Shown: positions 35,390-45,054, counted from the first letter of the stretch. The stretch is DNA of 64,000 nt from an uncultured Roseicyclus sp. (GCA_947494975.1 CANLXA010000001.1:62001-126000); one strand, 5' to 3'. Translations and numbers: made by a program. The notes: generated by a model from the letters alone, not told the origin.

Positions 35390-36058
35390 ATGACGGAAAA
35401 ACCCCTTTCAGGCAGAATTGCCCTTGTGACAGGCGCCTCGCGCGGCATCGGCGCGGCGTCGGCGGAATGGTTGGCGGTCCAGGGCGCCCATGTGGTGGCG
35501 GTTGCGCGCACCGTGGGCGGGCTGGAGGAGCTGGACGACCGGATCAAGGCCACCGGTGGCCAGGCCACGCTTGCGCCCATGGACCTGACCGATGACGGCG
35601 CCATCGCGCATCTTTGCCGCTCGATCTTCGATCGCTGGGGCCGCGCCGATATCTGGGTCCATGCCGCGATCCATGTCAGCGCGCTGACACCCGCGCCCCA
35701 TGTGCAGCCCAAGGACCTCGACAAGAACATTGCCACCAATATCCGCGCCTTCTCGCGCCTGATGACGAATATCGAGCCGCTGATCGCGCCGTCCGATGCC
35801 CCCACCGCGATCTTCTTCGACGATCAGTGGGACGCGAAATTCGCCGGGGCCTACGCGATGTCGAAAGCGGCGCAACGGGCATTGGTGGAATGCTGGCAGG
35901 CGGAATCGGTCAAGACCGGGCCCGCGGTGCATCTGCTGCGCCCGGCGCCTATGCCCACGGCCACCCGCGCGCGGTTCTATCCGGGCGAAGATCGCAGCGC
36001 CCTGGCCGATCCGAAGCCTGAGGCCGCCCGCCTTCTTGCGCCGATCTTCGCGGCCTAG
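35390..36058 (+). CDS. Short-chain dehydrogenase/reductase with atypical catalytic site
   Basis: A 222-residue SDR. The cofactor motif TGASRGIG is at residues 14-21, and the catalytic YxxxK appears as AYAMSKAA. The usual active-site Ser about 13 residues before the Tyr is not seen: the segment reads AIFFDDQWDAKFAGAY. The typical NNAG is changed to WVHAAIH. So a redox role is uncertain. It ends tail to tail with zapA, the two stop codons overlapping. Confidence 0.8.
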   Translation: MTEKPLSGRIALVTGASRGIGAASAEWLAVQGAHVVAVARTVGGLEELDDRIKATGGQATLAPMDLTDDGAIAHLCRSIFDRWGRADIWVHAAIHVSALTPAPHVQPKDLDKNIATNIRAFSRLMTNIEPLIAPSDAPTAIFFDDQWDAKFAGAYAMSKAAQRALVECWQAESVKTGPAVHLLRPAPMPTATRARFYPGEDRSALADPKPEAARLLAPIFAA

Positions 36059-36471
36059 CCCGCCGCAGCGCTATCCAACTCATCGGCCAGGGCTTCCGCC
36101 CGTGCGGCCAGTTCCGCCAGCCCATCGGTGATCTGATCGGGCAATTCGGTGCGCGGCCCGGCCTGTTGCAACTCCGAGATGCGGCGCGCGCGATCGGCAA
36201 GGCGTTCTTCCGCGGAATGCAGCGCCTTTTCCTGCGCCGCGACCTTGTCCTGCACATCGCGCAGCTCGTCTTCCAGCGCAGCGGTCTTGTCGGCCAGCAT
36301 CAGCCCCGCCATCAGCAACATGCGCTCGGGCGGCATCCGGCCGATCTGGCCCAGAACCACGGTCGCCTCGGTATCGAGCATCTTGGCGGCGGAGCGCAGA
36401 TACGCCTCTTCCCCGTCCTGGCACGCCACGGAAAACACTTTTCCGCCGATTTCTACATCCACTTCAGGCAT
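36055..36471 (-). CDS. zapA: Cell division protein ZapA
   Basis: A 138-residue ZapA, which cross-links FtsZ filaments in the Z-ring. N-terminal hallmark [33 protein letters not shown], then the central helix with GRMPPERMLLMAGLMLADKTAALEDEL and a C-terminal coiled coil. ATG 36471 gives the family N-terminus and lies inside the last eight bases of the coiled-coil gene, so the two are co-translated. Confidence 0.9.
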   Translation of the reverse strand: MPEVDVEIGGKVFSVACQDGEEAYLRSAAKMLDTEATVVLGQIGRMPPERMLLMAGLMLADKTAALEDELRDVQDKVAAQEKALHSAEERLADRARRISELQQAGPRTELPDQITDGLAELAARAEALADELDSAAAG

Positions 36472-37309
36472 GGCCCACCTCATTCGCCGTATCGAGCCCG
36501 GCTTCGAGCTCTTTCATGATGCGGCCCAATTCGGCCGCCTCGACCTCGCGCAACTGGCGCAGCGCCTCAACTTCCGTGCGCAGCCCCTGATCCAGCGTTT
36601 CGGCATCCAGCACCGCACCGCTCTGGGCCAGTGACAGCTGCGCCGCCAGATCCTCGGCCCGCATCCGTGTGACGCGCAGGTCACGGCGCAGCTCAAGGAT
36701 CCGCTTGTCGGGGTCCTGCCCGCTTTCCTCGCGCAATTCATCGGCCAGATCGCGCGCCGCGTCGCAGGCCAGCCGTGCCTCGTTGCGTTCGGCCCGGGCG
36801 CGCTCCACGCGCCGTTTCAGAACCGCGATGGTTTGCGCGGCCTCTTCGCCACCGGCCGCCTCGGCCCGGGCGGCGTCCAATTCCTCCTGCGCGGTCTTCA
36901 GGGCGACACGCATCTCGTCCAGTTCGGCGTTGCGCCCCGCCAGATCGGTCTCGGCCGCGCCGCGTTTGGCCTCGGCCTCGGCCAGCTTGCCTTCCAGCGC
37001 CGTCAGGGCCGTTGTGTCGATACCGGGAGAAGCGTCGGCTCGGGCTTCGGTCAACTCGCGCTGAGCGTCCGCCAGCGCATCCTGGGTTTCGGCCAGTCGC
37101 GCCTCCAGCGCGTCCACGCGTTCCGTCATCTCGGCGGCGCGGATTTCCGCCTCGGCCCGGGCCTCCTGCGCCTCGGCCAACGCACCACCCTCCGCGCCCG
37201 GTGCCTGTGGCGCGCGCTGCGATCCAAGGCCCGCCGATATCCGATCCAGCGCCGCGGTCAGCCGCGCCTCAAGCTCGGTCAGTTTTTCGAATTCGGCACT
37301 GTCACCCAT
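36464..37309 (-). CDS. Long coiled-coil protein co-translated with zapA
   Basis: A 281-residue, almost wholly helical protein with continuous heptads ([19 protein letters not shown] ... [35 protein letters not shown] ... [34 protein letters not shown] ... [31 protein letters not shown]). No membrane segment and no named family. Overlap with zapA and the same direction suggest a divisome partner, perhaps the Rhodobacterales counterpart of ZapB-like cross-linkers; this is inference from position only. Confidence 0.7.
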   Translation of the reverse strand: MGDSAEFEKLTELEARLTAALDRISAGLGSQRAPQAPGAEGGALAEAQEARAEAEIRAAEMTERVDALEARLAETQDALADAQRELTEARADASPGIDTTALTALEGKLAEAEAKRGAAETDLAGRNAELDEMRVALKTAQEELDAARAEAAGGEEAAQTIAVLKRRVERARAERNEARLACDAARDLADELREESGQDPDKRILELRRDLRVTRMRAEDLAAQLSLAQSGAVLDAETLDQGLRTEVEALRQLREVEAAELGRIMKELEAGLDTANEVGHA

Positions 37310-37613
37310 GACGGATTGCCCCCTCGTCATTCCGCATGGCGCGCATGCGGTTCGGTTTCCTTGCGTCGCCTCGGTCGGACCTCTCGCGGATCTTGCGCTG
37401 CGACAAACACGCCCTGCCTCTGGCGCTTGGCTCCAAGGAGGGCCCAAAGCGCCGCGATTTGCAAGGTTTACCGCCGAAAATAACCTGAAAACAGCACAAA
37501 ACAGCCCTGATCGGGGCCGGCCACCGCTTGCACTTCACTTTTGCTTTGGTATCACCGCCCCAAAGGGGGGCGAAACGCGCCCGCCCGATGCTGCCACAAA
37601 GGATCTCCGCTTC
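37310..37613. other. 304-bp divergent intergenic region (coiled-coil gene / tkt)
   Basis: No convincing gene on either strand. It holds the presumed promoters of both flanking operons. A candidate tkt promoter is CTTGCA at 37527 with TATCAC at 37550 (spacer 17). AAGGA at about 37599 is a likely, rather distant ribosome-binding site for tkt. I found only a weak, five-mismatch resemblance to the gap-gene operator. Confidence 0.5.
37527..37555 (+). promoter_or_regulatory. Possible tkt promoter
   Basis: CTTGCA, 17-base spacer, TATCAC; about 58 bp before the tkt start. Moderate match to a sigma-70 consensus. Confidence 0.3.
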
Positions 37614-39629
37614 ATGGATATTGCCGCCCTCGCCGCCGCCAACCCCGACCATTGGGCGCGCGCCGCCTGCATTCGCACGCTGACGCTTGATGCCGTGGCC
37701 GCCGCTAATTCCGGCCATTCGGGGATGCCGATGGGCATGGCGGATGTGGCGACGGTTCTGTTCGACAAGCATCTGAGCTTCGATGCCTCCGCGCCCGATT
37801 GGCCCAATCGCGACCGCTTCATCCTGTCGGCCGGCCACGGCTCCATGCTGCTCTATTCGCTGCTGCATCTGACCGGCTATGCCGACATGACGCTGGAGCA
37901 GATCAAGAATTTCCGCCAATTGGGGTCGATCACCGCGGGCCATCCGGAATATGGCCACGCCAAGGGGATCGAGACCACGACAGGCCCGCTTGGTCAGGGC
38001 ATCGCCAATGCCGTCGGCTTCGCCATGGCCGAAGCGCATCTGCGCGCCAAGTGGGGCAAGAAGATCATCGATCACTACACCTATTGTATTGCGGGCGATG
38101 GCTGCCTGATGGAGGGCATCAGCCAGGAGGCGATTGCGCTGGCCGGACGGCAGGAACTGAGCCACCTGATCGTGTTCTGGGACAACAACAACATCACCAT
38201 CGACGGGGAGGTGTCGATGTCGGACCGCACCGACCAGATGGCGCGGTTTGCGGCGTCCGGGTGGGACGTGTTCGACTGCGATGGCCACGATCCGGCTGGC
38301 ATCGACGCGGCCATTGCGGAGGCCAAGGCCTCCACCGGTCCGGCGATGATCGCCTGCAAGACCCATATCGCCATCGGATCAAGCGCCCAGGACACGGCAA
38401 AGGGCCACGGCGCGCTGACCGATGCGCAGCTCGTGGCCGATACCAAGGCCGCCTATGGCTGGCCCCATGCCGCTTTCGACATCCCCGCCGAGTTGAAGAG
38501 CTGGTGGGAAAGCGTGGGCGCGAAAGGCGCCGAGGCCCGCAAGGAGTGGGAGGGCCGGTTGGCGGACTTGCCGGCCAACAAGCAGGCTGAATTTGCCCGC
38601 ACCTTCGCCGGTGAAATGCCCAAGAAGCTGACCGCCACGATCAAGGCGCTGAAAAAGCAGCTTTCCGAAGAGCAACCCAAGGTCGCCACCCGTAAGGCCT
38701 CGCAGATGGCGCTGGAGGTGATCAACGCCGTCATGCCCGAGACGCTTGGCGGATCTGCGGACCTGACCGGCTCCAACCTCACCAAGACGGGTGATCTGGG
38801 CGTGTTCAGCCCCGAAGATCGCAAGGGCCGCCACATCCATTACGGCATCCGCGAGCACGCCATGGCGGCGGCGATGAACGGCATGGTGCTCCATGGCGGT
38901 GTGAAGCCCTATGGCGGCACCTTCTTCACCTTCACCGATTACGCGCGCCCGGCGATGCGCCTGTCGGCCCTGATGGGGATCGCGCCCGTCTACGTGATGA
39001 CCCATGACAGCATCGGCGTGGGTGAGGATGGCCCGACGCACCAGCCGGTGGAGCATCTGGCGATGCTGCGCGCCACGCCCAACATGAACGTGTTCCGCCC
39101 TGCCGATGCCGTGGAGACGGCGGAGGCGTGGGAGCTCGCGCTGAGTTCCACCAAGACGCCCTCCACCCTTGCCCTGTCACGCCAGGGCCTGCCAACGGTG
39201 CGAACCGAGCACAAGACCAAGAACCTCACGGCCCAGGGTGCATACGTTCTGGCCGATGCCGTGGGCAAGCGCCAGGCGATCCTGATGGCGACGGGATCGG
39301 AAGTGTCCATCGCGATGGACGCGCGGGATCTGTTGCAGGCCGAGGGGATCGGCACGCGCGTGGTCTCCATGCCTTGCTGGGAATTGTTCGAGGAGCAAGA
39401 CGAGAGCTACCGCAAGCGGGTTTTGCCGGGCGGGCCGGTGCGGGTCGCCGTGGAGGCCGCGATCCGGTTCGGGTGGGACCGCTGGCTTTATGGCGAGCGG
39501 GGCAAGCGTGAAAAGGGCGGTTTCGTGGGTATGCATGATTTCGGAGCGTCGGCCCCGGCCGAGGAGCTTTATAGCCATTTCGGGATCACCGCAGAAGGGG
39601 TGGCCGACAAGGTGAAATCGCTGCTTTAA
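37614..39629 (+). CDS. tkt: Transketolase
   Basis: A 671-residue thiamine-diphosphate enzyme of the pentose phosphate pathway. ATG 37614 was chosen because family homology begins there ([28 protein letters not shown]); more than 100 upstream in-frame codons lack it. Motifs: [14 protein letters not shown], the cofactor site [13 protein letters not shown] with DNNNITIDG, and in the second half [18 protein letters not shown] and [14 protein letters not shown]. It heads the central-carbon run in which both gap genes, pgk and fba follow within 11 kb. Confidence 0.96.
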   Translation: MDIAALAAANPDHWARAACIRTLTLDAVAAANSGHSGMPMGMADVATVLFDKHLSFDASAPDWPNRDRFILSAGHGSMLLYSLLHLTGYADMTLEQIKNFRQLGSITAGHPEYGHAKGIETTTGPLGQGIANAVGFAMAEAHLRAKWGKKIIDHYTYCIAGDGCLMEGISQEAIALAGRQELSHLIVFWDNNNITIDGEVSMSDRTDQMARFAASGWDVFDCDGHDPAGIDAAIAEAKASTGPAMIACKTHIAIGSSAQDTAKGHGALTDAQLVADTKAAYGWPHAAFDIPAELKSWWESVGAKGAEARKEWEGRLADLPANKQAEFARTFAGEMPKKLTATIKALKKQLSEEQPKVATRKASQMALEVINAVMPETLGGSADLTGSNLTKTGDLGVFSPEDRKGRHIHYGIREHAMAAAMNGMVLHGGVKPYGGTFFTFTDYARPAMRLSALMGIAPVYVMTHDSIGVGEDGPTHQPVEHLAMLRATPNMNVFRPADAVETAEAWELALSSTKTPSTLALSRQGLPTVRTEHKTKNLTAQGAYVLADAVGKRQAILMATGSEVSIAMDARDLLQAEGIGTRVVSMPCWELFEEQDESYRKRVLPGGPVRVAVEAAIRFGWDRWLYGERGKREKGGFVGMHDFGASAPAEELYSHFGITAEGVADKVKSLL

Positions 39630-40564
39630 TCGGGCCCGTCCAATCCGGCGGGGTGCACCCGGGCCATCTCGAACATCGTGTCGAGAAGGCCCAGCATCCG
39701 GGGCACCTCATCGAATATCGGCGCGGCGGGGTCGCATCCGTCCGCGAGGTCTTCGGGGTCGCACCGAAACAGGCTCCTATCGAAGCCAGCGCTCCGCCGA
39801 ATTGCCCGACCCTGATTGGGACTGATTTCCATTTCGATATGCGGGCGCAGGTTTTCCCCATCCTCGTCGAAGGCGACCGTGGCAATGTCGCAATAGGTCG
39901 AACAGATCGCGCGCACACGGTAACCGTTGAGAAGCGGTTCTTTCGAGAGGACAGTAAACCGTCGCACTTGCCGCAACCCGGTGAGATCGCCGGTGCTGAG
40001 CAACCAAAAATCATCGTTGTAGGAAAGCTGGTCTTCGGAAATGTAGTTCGACAGCGGCCCGAGTTGATGGTCGGATATCGTGAACCAGGTCTGGGCGTAA
40101 ATCCGCATCCAACCCGTCACGCCGGGGCCCATCGCATTCTCGCTGAGCGCATCGGCATCGATGAGGCCATAATGGGCCAACATCGCGTTACAGCAGGCCC
40201 GGATTCTAAGCCGCGTCGCGCCCGAGAAAGATCGACGAACCGTCCCATCCTCGCGCCATTCAACATGATCGCGTGGAACTGCAAACCCGCTTCCGATTTG
40301 CGGAAATTGCTCCGCCAGCAGGTCGTAGCTGGGGAAGTAATAAGTATCGGGTTCCAGCACGTAGGTCGTATAACCCTCTGGAATTCGGCTGCAATCCGTC
40401 GTTTCGCAAAAGGCGTCCCATGCGGTGTTGTCGTGAACCGGCGGCTCCGATTGCATTTGACGCAACAGCGCGGGGCGGTCTGTGGGCGGGAAGACGCCGC
40501 CCCATAACACCGCCACAGCAAAGATGGCGAGGGCGGCCGAAATTCTATGACGCGCCGATCTCAT
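39626..40564 (-). CDS. Exported Cys-rich hypothetical protein
   Basis: A 312-residue protein with an N-terminal hydrophobic signal or anchor ([18 protein letters not shown]). The rest is soluble, with eight or more cysteines in pairs ([25 protein letters not shown]), suggesting a disulfide-bonded periplasmic protein. No family recognised. Its TAA overlaps the tkt stop tail to tail. The region appears somewhat less GC-rich than its neighbours, but I cannot call it transferred. Confidence 0.55.
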   Translation of the reverse strand: MRSARHRISAALAIFAVAVLWGGVFPPTDRPALLRQMQSEPPVHDNTAWDAFCETTDCSRIPEGYTTYVLEPDTYYFPSYDLLAEQFPQIGSGFAVPRDHVEWREDGTVRRSFSGATRLRIRACCNAMLAHYGLIDADALSENAMGPGVTGWMRIYAQTWFTISDHQLGPLSNYISEDQLSYNDDFWLLSTGDLTGLRQVRRFTVLSKEPLLNGYRVRAICSTYCDIATVAFDEDGENLRPHIEMEISPNQGRAIRRSAGFDRSLFRCDPEDLADGCDPAAPIFDEVPRMLGLLDTMFEMARVHPAGLDGPD

Positions 40565-40638
40565 CGGACCCAGTTACCGAAGATCCGTGGCCGCACTATG
40601 GCGTAGCGCGTGGGTCTTTCGCCGGACCATCGCGACGT

Positions 40639-41613
40639 TTAATGCGCCTCTTCTGCCTTGCCGCCGAGGCCCACGGCACGCAGGAGCGGGACTAGTACCT
40701 TGGTGACAACCGGGATCAGGAGCAGGCCAAGAACCAGCCCGCCAATCCCGTCGATGACGGCCTTCACCAGCCAGTTTCCAAAGCCGTTCTCACCCGCAAG
40801 ATCGTGCGCGACATCGTGGATCCAATCCTCGGGCGCGTGCCAGCCGATCTCGGCCACCGCATGTACGATGATCGAGCCGCCGACCCAGAGCATCGCGGCC
40901 GTGCCGACGATGGTCAGCACCGTGAGGAAGCCGGGCATGCCGCGCACGATCAATTCGCCGATCTTCTGGGTGGTGCCCAACCGGCCATTGGCCGCCATGT
41001 GCAGGCCGACATCATCGGCCTTCACGATGATCGCAACCGCACCGTAAACCAGCGCCGTGATCCCGATTGCGACAACAGCCAGGGCCGCACCCCGGAACCA
41101 GAGCGAATCCGTTTCCAACGCCGCCAGCGCGATGGTCATGATCTCGGCCGACAGGATAAAGTCGGTCTTGATCGCGCCCTTCACCTTCTGCTCTTCCAGA
41201 TGGGCGCTGTCCTCGGCCGACATCTTCTTGGCGACCGCATCGTCCACGTCATGGTGCTTGGGCGACAGCCAGTGCCAGACCTTCTCGGCGCCTTCGAAAC
41301 ACAAGTAGGCCCCGCCGAAGATCAGGAAGACCGGAATGAGCCAGGGTGCAAAGACGGACAGGAGAAGCGCGGCGGGCAGCAAGATCACCAGCTTGTTGAA
41401 CACCGAGGCCCGCGCAATCTTCCAGACGATGGGCAATTCGCGTTTGGCCTCGAACCCATGGACGTATTTCGGCGTCACAGCGGCATCGTCGATCACCGCG
41501 CCCGCGGCTTTGGCCCCGGCCTTGGCGGCCTGTCCGATCACATCGTCGACCGAGGCCGCCGCCACTTTTGCAATCGCCGCCACGTCATCCAGAAGGGCCA
41601 GAAGTCCGCTCAT
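40639..41613 (-). CDS. DUF808 (YedI-like) inner-membrane protein
   Basis: A 324-residue DUF808 protein. ATG 41613 gives the family start MSGLLALLDDVAAIAKVAAASVDDVIGQAAKAGAKAAGVVIDD-type segment (here AGAVIDDAAVTPKYVHG). Several membrane helices follow (LVILLPAALLLSVFAPWLIPVFLIFGGAYLCFEG; AALAVVAIGITALVYGAVAIIV; GLVLGLLLIPVVTKVLVPLLRA), with a conserved acidic KTDFILSAEIMTIAL. Function is unknown. Divergent from gap1, with the operator region in between. Confidence 0.88.
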   Translation of the reverse strand: MSGLLALLDDVAAIAKVAAASVDDVIGQAAKAGAKAAGAVIDDAAVTPKYVHGFEAKRELPIVWKIARASVFNKLVILLPAALLLSVFAPWLIPVFLIFGGAYLCFEGAEKVWHWLSPKHHDVDDAVAKKMSAEDSAHLEEQKVKGAIKTDFILSAEIMTIALAALETDSLWFRGAALAVVAIGITALVYGAVAIIVKADDVGLHMAANGRLGTTQKIGELIVRGMPGFLTVLTIVGTAAMLWVGGSIIVHAVAEIGWHAPEDWIHDVAHDLAGENGFGNWLVKAVIDGIGGLVLGLLLIPVVTKVLVPLLRAVGLGGKAEEAH

Positions 41614-41693
41614 GTAATGTCCTTTTCGTTCGCGCCTGATCCGCAACATACGTCAAAGCCCAACCGCGTCCACCCGTCGCAGGTTCCGCAGGG

Positions 41694-41738
41694 TGTTAGC
41701 GCAACCAAGGGATGTTTCCGCTACCGTTTCCGCTAACA
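41694..41738 (+). promoter_or_regulatory. Cluster of three imperfect TGTTACCGCTAACA-type operator sites upstream of gap1
   Basis: Site 1 TGTTAGCGCAACCA (41694-41707), site 2 TGTTTCCGCTACCG (41713-41726), site 3 CGTTTCCGCTAACA (41725-41738). The outer half-sites TGTTAGCG and CGCTAACA are a perfect inverted pair. The same motif occurs as a near-perfect palindrome upstream of gap2 (45157). Confidence 0.6.
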
Positions 41739-41824
41739 CATTCAAATTACTGTGCTTTTGCCTTCACACCCACCGTGCTGTCGCCTATCCAGACCGCAAG
41801 GCGCCACGCGACAGGAGAACGACC

Positions 41825-42829
41825 ATGACCATCACCCTCGGCATCAACGGCTTTGGCCGGATCGGACGCGCCACCCTGGCCCATATAGCGGAAAGCGCGC
41901 GCAACGATGTGCAGGTCGTGAAGATCAACGCCACCGGCCCGATCGAGACCAACGCGCATCTGCTGCGCTACGACAGCGTGCATGGCCGCTTTCCCGGCGA
42001 GGTTCGGGTTGAAGATGATACGATGGATCTGGGTCGCGGGCCGATGAAGGTGTTTTCCACCTATGAGCCCGAGGAGCTGGATTGGGAGGGCTGCGATGTG
42101 GTGCTGGAATGCACCGGCAAGTTCAATGACGGCCATAGAAGCGCCGTGCATCTGGAGCGCGGGGCCAAAAAGGTCCTGATCTCCGCCCCCGCAACGAATG
42201 TGGACCGCACCATCGTCTATGGCGTGAACCACCGTGATTTGCGGGCAGAGGAACGGATGATTTCCAACGGGTCGTGCACCACCAATTGCCTTGCGCCGCT
42301 GGTGAAGGTTCTGAACGAGGGTATCGGGATCGAACGCGGGATCATGACGACGATCCACTCCTATACCGGCGATCAGCCGACATTGGACCGCCGCCACAAG
42401 GACCTGTATCGCGCGCGGGCCGCCGCCATGGCGATGATCCCGACATCGACCGGAGCGGCCAAGGCGCTGTCGGAAGTGATGCCGGAGATGGAGGGCAAGC
42501 TGGACGGCACCGCGCTCCGTGTGCCGACGCCCAATGTGTCTGCCGTGGACCTGACCTTCGAGGCGGCGCGGGATGTGAGTGTCGCCGATGTGAACGAGGT
42601 GATGGCCGAGGCCGCCGCGGGCCATATGGGCGCGGTTCTGGCCTATGATCCGGAACCCAAGGTGTCGATCGATTTCAACCATACGACGCAATCGAGCATC
42701 TTTGCGCCGGATCAGACCAAGGTTGTGGGCGGCCGCACGGTGCGGGTGCTGGCGCGGTATGACAACGAATGGGGCTTCTCGGCCCGGATGGCCGATGTGG
42801 CCGGTGCGATGGGCCGTCTGCTGCACTGA
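41825..42829 (+). CDS. gap: Glyceraldehyde-3-phosphate dehydrogenase 1 (NADP-type cofactor site likely)
   Basis: A 334-residue type I GAPDH with AGGAG before the start. The catalytic Cys is C151 in SNGSCTTNC, followed by [12 protein letters not shown]. The residue that normally binds the adenine ribose of NAD (Asp32 of the Bacillus enzyme, in the motif ND) is Ala here (KINATGPIET), and the Leu187-Pro188 pair is Arg-Arg (TLDRRHKDL). These changes are associated with NADP acceptance, so I infer a biosynthetic (gluconeogenic) enzyme. The second gap gene keeps the Asp. Three operator-like sites lie upstream. Confidence 0.93.
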   Translation: MTITLGINGFGRIGRATLAHIAESARNDVQVVKINATGPIETNAHLLRYDSVHGRFPGEVRVEDDTMDLGRGPMKVFSTYEPEELDWEGCDVVLECTGKFNDGHRSAVHLERGAKKVLISAPATNVDRTIVYGVNHRDLRAEERMISNGSCTTNCLAPLVKVLNEGIGIERGIMTTIHSYTGDQPTLDRRHKDLYRARAAAMAMIPTSTGAAKALSEVMPEMEGKLDGTALRVPTPNVSAVDLTFEAARDVSVADVNEVMAEAAAGHMGAVLAYDPEPKVSIDFNHTTQSSIFAPDQTKVVGGRTVRVLARYDNEWGFSARMADVAGAMGRLLH

Positions 42830-42842
42830 CGCAAGTGCGGTT

Positions 42843-43256
42843 TTAGACCAGCGCCAATCCGTCCGTCATGCGGGCCTGATTGGGGGCAGGCATGAAATCG
42901 ACATCGCTTGCCCGCCAGCGCCCATCATCGGATTCAGCGAAGATATAGGCGGCCTCAAGCGCGGTGATTTCGGCGCCGCGATCATTGTAGTGCCGCCAGG
43001 TCACAAGGGCCTGCACCCGGCCATCGACCGGCTCGGAGGCGAAATGCAATTCCACGCGGGTTTCGCGAAAGCATTCCCGTTCGAGATTGGCCCGATAGAT
43101 CCGCAACGCATTGACCACGTCGCGGTGATGTCGCGCCGCAATGGACCGGGTTCCGCAATGGACAACCAGCGGGGCCGCCAGCGTATCGGCGGCCACATCG
43201 AGATGCCCCCGCGTGAAGGCATCGGCAACGGACTCCAGGAAGTGATCCAGGGGCAT
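42843..43256 (-). CDS. NTF2-like/SnoaL-type small protein
   Basis: A 137-residue protein. ATG 43256 follows GGGAAT; a GTG 39 bases upstream is less likely. The pattern of an N-terminal helix pair (LDHFLESVADAFTRGHLDVAADTLAAPLVV) followed by curved beta strands (TRVELHFASEPVDGRVQALVTWRHYNDRGAEITALEAAYIFAESDDGRWRASDVDF) fits the NTF2/SnoaL cone fold. The pocket and substrate are unknown. Convergent with gap1. Confidence 0.6.
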   Translation of the reverse strand: MPLDHFLESVADAFTRGHLDVAADTLAAPLVVHCGTRSIAARHHRDVVNALRIYRANLERECFRETRVELHFASEPVDGRVQALVTWRHYNDRGAEITALEAAYIFAESDDGRWRASDVDFMPAPNQARMTDGLALV

Positions 43257-43438
43257 GGCAAATTCCCAACCAGCAATTTTTGAATAGATATGCACTGCGC
43301 CCCAAGTGACGTTCAGTCAACATGGAAAATCGCCGGATTCAGCCGATTCCCGAAAGTGACGCGACGTCGCCCCGGCCTTCAAGCCGTATTGGCTTCAAAG
43401 CGCTTTGAGGCAGGCGCTGAATTGAGGCTGGCTGCGAC

Positions 43439-44230
43439 CTAGGCAGATTCCGTGCCCAATCGGCCGTAAAATGTCATCCGGGCGCTTTCCGACAATTCCA
43501 CACCCGGCTTCGAATTATAGGCCAGAACCGCGAGCATTCGCGTTCTGTCGCTTTCATTGGGCGACACCCGGTGAATCGAATTGCGCCCCCGGAACAGAAC
43601 CAGCGTGCCGGGCTCCATTTGCAGGACGTCCGGCGCAACCTCCCCGTCCAATAGCGCGCGCACACCCTCGTAATTCATTTCCCCAGCATCGGCATTGCGC
43701 AGATCTTTGATGTATTCGAACCGGCTGCCCGCCTCCGGTTTCTGAATCAGAAGCGTGATTGCGAAGGACGAATTGTCGAAATGCCAGCCCAATTCCTGCC
43801 CGCGTTCCGCATAGTGGATATTGATGGAGGAGAGCGGATCCGCATAGGGGTGCAAGTCCGTCTCCCCGGTCGTGGCCTTCACGAAGCCCCGAAAGTCCGG
43901 CGCATCGTAGAGCGTGCGCAGCGGCGAGGTTTGCGCGATCACATCGTCGCAGATGCAGCCTTTGGAGGAGACCACCCGCCGGTTCGCCGGATGGTCGCGG
44001 GGCAGATCGGGATCAGGGGGCGTCAGGTAGACGGAATGGTCCTGCGCGCAGAAATAGGCCTGCGGCTGACCGGCCTCCGCCTCGTCTTGCATCCTGCGCA
44101 GGGCGTCGGGCCGGATGAAATCCGGCAGGACAAGAACACCATCCCGGTCCAGCGTGGCATTGCAGTCCGCCCCGAAGGCCGGGTCGGACAGCGGAAACCG
44201 CTCAAGGTCGATGATCTCCGCAAGGTCCAT
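43439..44230 (-). CDS. 2-oxoglutarate/Fe(II)-dependent oxygenase (HalD/BesD-like)
   Basis: A 263-residue protein; ATG 44230 is preceded by GGGAG at good spacing. Iron ligands are HFD in LGWHFDNSSFAITLLIQKPEAGSRFEYI and the distal His in RNSIHRVSPNESDRTRMLAVLAYNSKPG; the Arg in DRTRM can bind 2-oxoglutarate. The GWHFDNSSFAITLLIQ pattern resembles the family of free amino-acid halogenases and hydroxylases typified by BesD/HalD. Halogenases have Gly in place of the Asp; here the Asp is present, so hydroxylation is predicted. Divergent from a cupin gene. Confidence 0.75.
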   Translation of the reverse strand: MDLAEIIDLERFPLSDPAFGADCNATLDRDGVLVLPDFIRPDALRRMQDEAEAGQPQAYFCAQDHSVYLTPPDPDLPRDHPANRRVVSSKGCICDDVIAQTSPLRTLYDAPDFRGFVKATTGETDLHPYADPLSSINIHYAERGQELGWHFDNSSFAITLLIQKPEAGSRFEYIKDLRNADAGEMNYEGVRALLDGEVAPDVLQMEPGTLVLFRGRNSIHRVSPNESDRTRMLAVLAYNSKPGVELSESARMTFYGRLGTESA

Positions 44231-44385
44231 CGGCGTGGCTCCCTTCTCCGGCCGCGCGCCATCCTTGCCCGGCGGCGCGCCATCGTGAAAGCTAAAATTA
44301 CACATTCGAAATCTGATTGCGCTTTACGCGGGCCAGGCCCCGCCGCACCCTGCGCCCTGCATAACGCCACAGAAGGGCCCGTTCC

Positions 44386-44871
44386 ATGACCGACACCTAC
44401 CTGATGAAAGCCGCCGAGATTGCCGCCATGGACGGGCTCAGCAAGACGCATTTCCTGAATGACAACGCCAAACGGATCAACAAATCCCTGGGCGATGTGA
44501 CCGGGCTGACCGGGCTTGGCATCCATCTCATAGAGGTCGCGCCGGGCTTTGAAACCACCGAATACCACGTGCATCATTTCGAGGATGAGGCCGTCTATAT
44601 CCTGTCGGGCACCGGCACCGCCACGATCGGCGACGAGGATCACCCGATCGGCCCCGGCGATTTCATCGGCTATCGCAAGGGCGGGCTGGCCCATACGATC
44701 ATGAATACCGGGGCGGAGACGCTGCGCATCCTGGTCATCGGGGAGCGGCTGGCCCACGATGTCGGCGATTACCCCCGCAAGGGCCAGCGCATCTACCGCA
44801 ACGCGGGCCTGCCATGGGATCTTGCCCCGCACGAGGCCATCGCCCACCCCCAGGCGGGCGCGAAGAAATAG
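44386..44871 (+). CDS. Cupin domain protein
   Basis: A 161-residue single cupin. Metal motif 1 is in TEYHVHHFEDEAVYILSGTGTATIGDE and motif 2 in GDFIGYRKGGLAHTIMNTG. Divergent from the oxygenase gene with 155 bp between starts; the two may share regulation. The 47-residue membrane-peptide gene and gap2 follow. The substrate is unknown; it could be a binding or isomerase-type cupin. Confidence 0.82.
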   Translation: MTDTYLMKAAEIAAMDGLSKTHFLNDNAKRINKSLGDVTGLTGLGIHLIEVAPGFETTEYHVHHFEDEAVYILSGTGTATIGDEDHPIGPGDFIGYRKGGLAHTIMNTGAETLRILVIGERLAHDVGDYPRKGQRIYRNAGLPWDLAPHEAIAHPQAGAKK

Positions 44872-44910
44872 CCTTCCGCATGGCGCGCGCCCGTGGCAGG
44901 GTCCGCGCCG

Positions 44911-45054
44911 ATGACCAACACGCTGACCATCTGGATCGCCATCATCCTGGCCGGGCTGCTGGCCGCGGATGCGGTGCTGTTCGATTGGTCCAATTCGCTG
45001 TTTCTGGGGCGCAAATTTGCCGATCTCCTGTGGTGGCTGGCCTTCTGGCGCTGA
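44911..45054 (+). CDS. 47-residue membrane peptide upstream of gap2
   Basis: MTNTLTIWIAIILAGLLAAD, then AVLFDWSNSLFLGRKFADLL and WWLAFWR. One hydrophobic helix, then a conserved-looking amphipathic C-terminus rich in Trp. I recall similar very short proteins beside gap genes in other Rhodobacteraceae, sometimes mislabelled as GAPDH; that recollection needs a search. The start codon ATG lies 37 bp after the cupin stop. Confidence 0.6.
   Translation: MTNTLTIWIAIILAGLLAADAVLFDWSNSLFLGRKFADLLWWLAFWR

Noticed and set aside
37440-37480. Gap-type operator upstream of tkt (TTTACCGCCGAAA)
   Set aside because: Five mismatches to TGTTACCGCTAACA; no better than chance in this composition.
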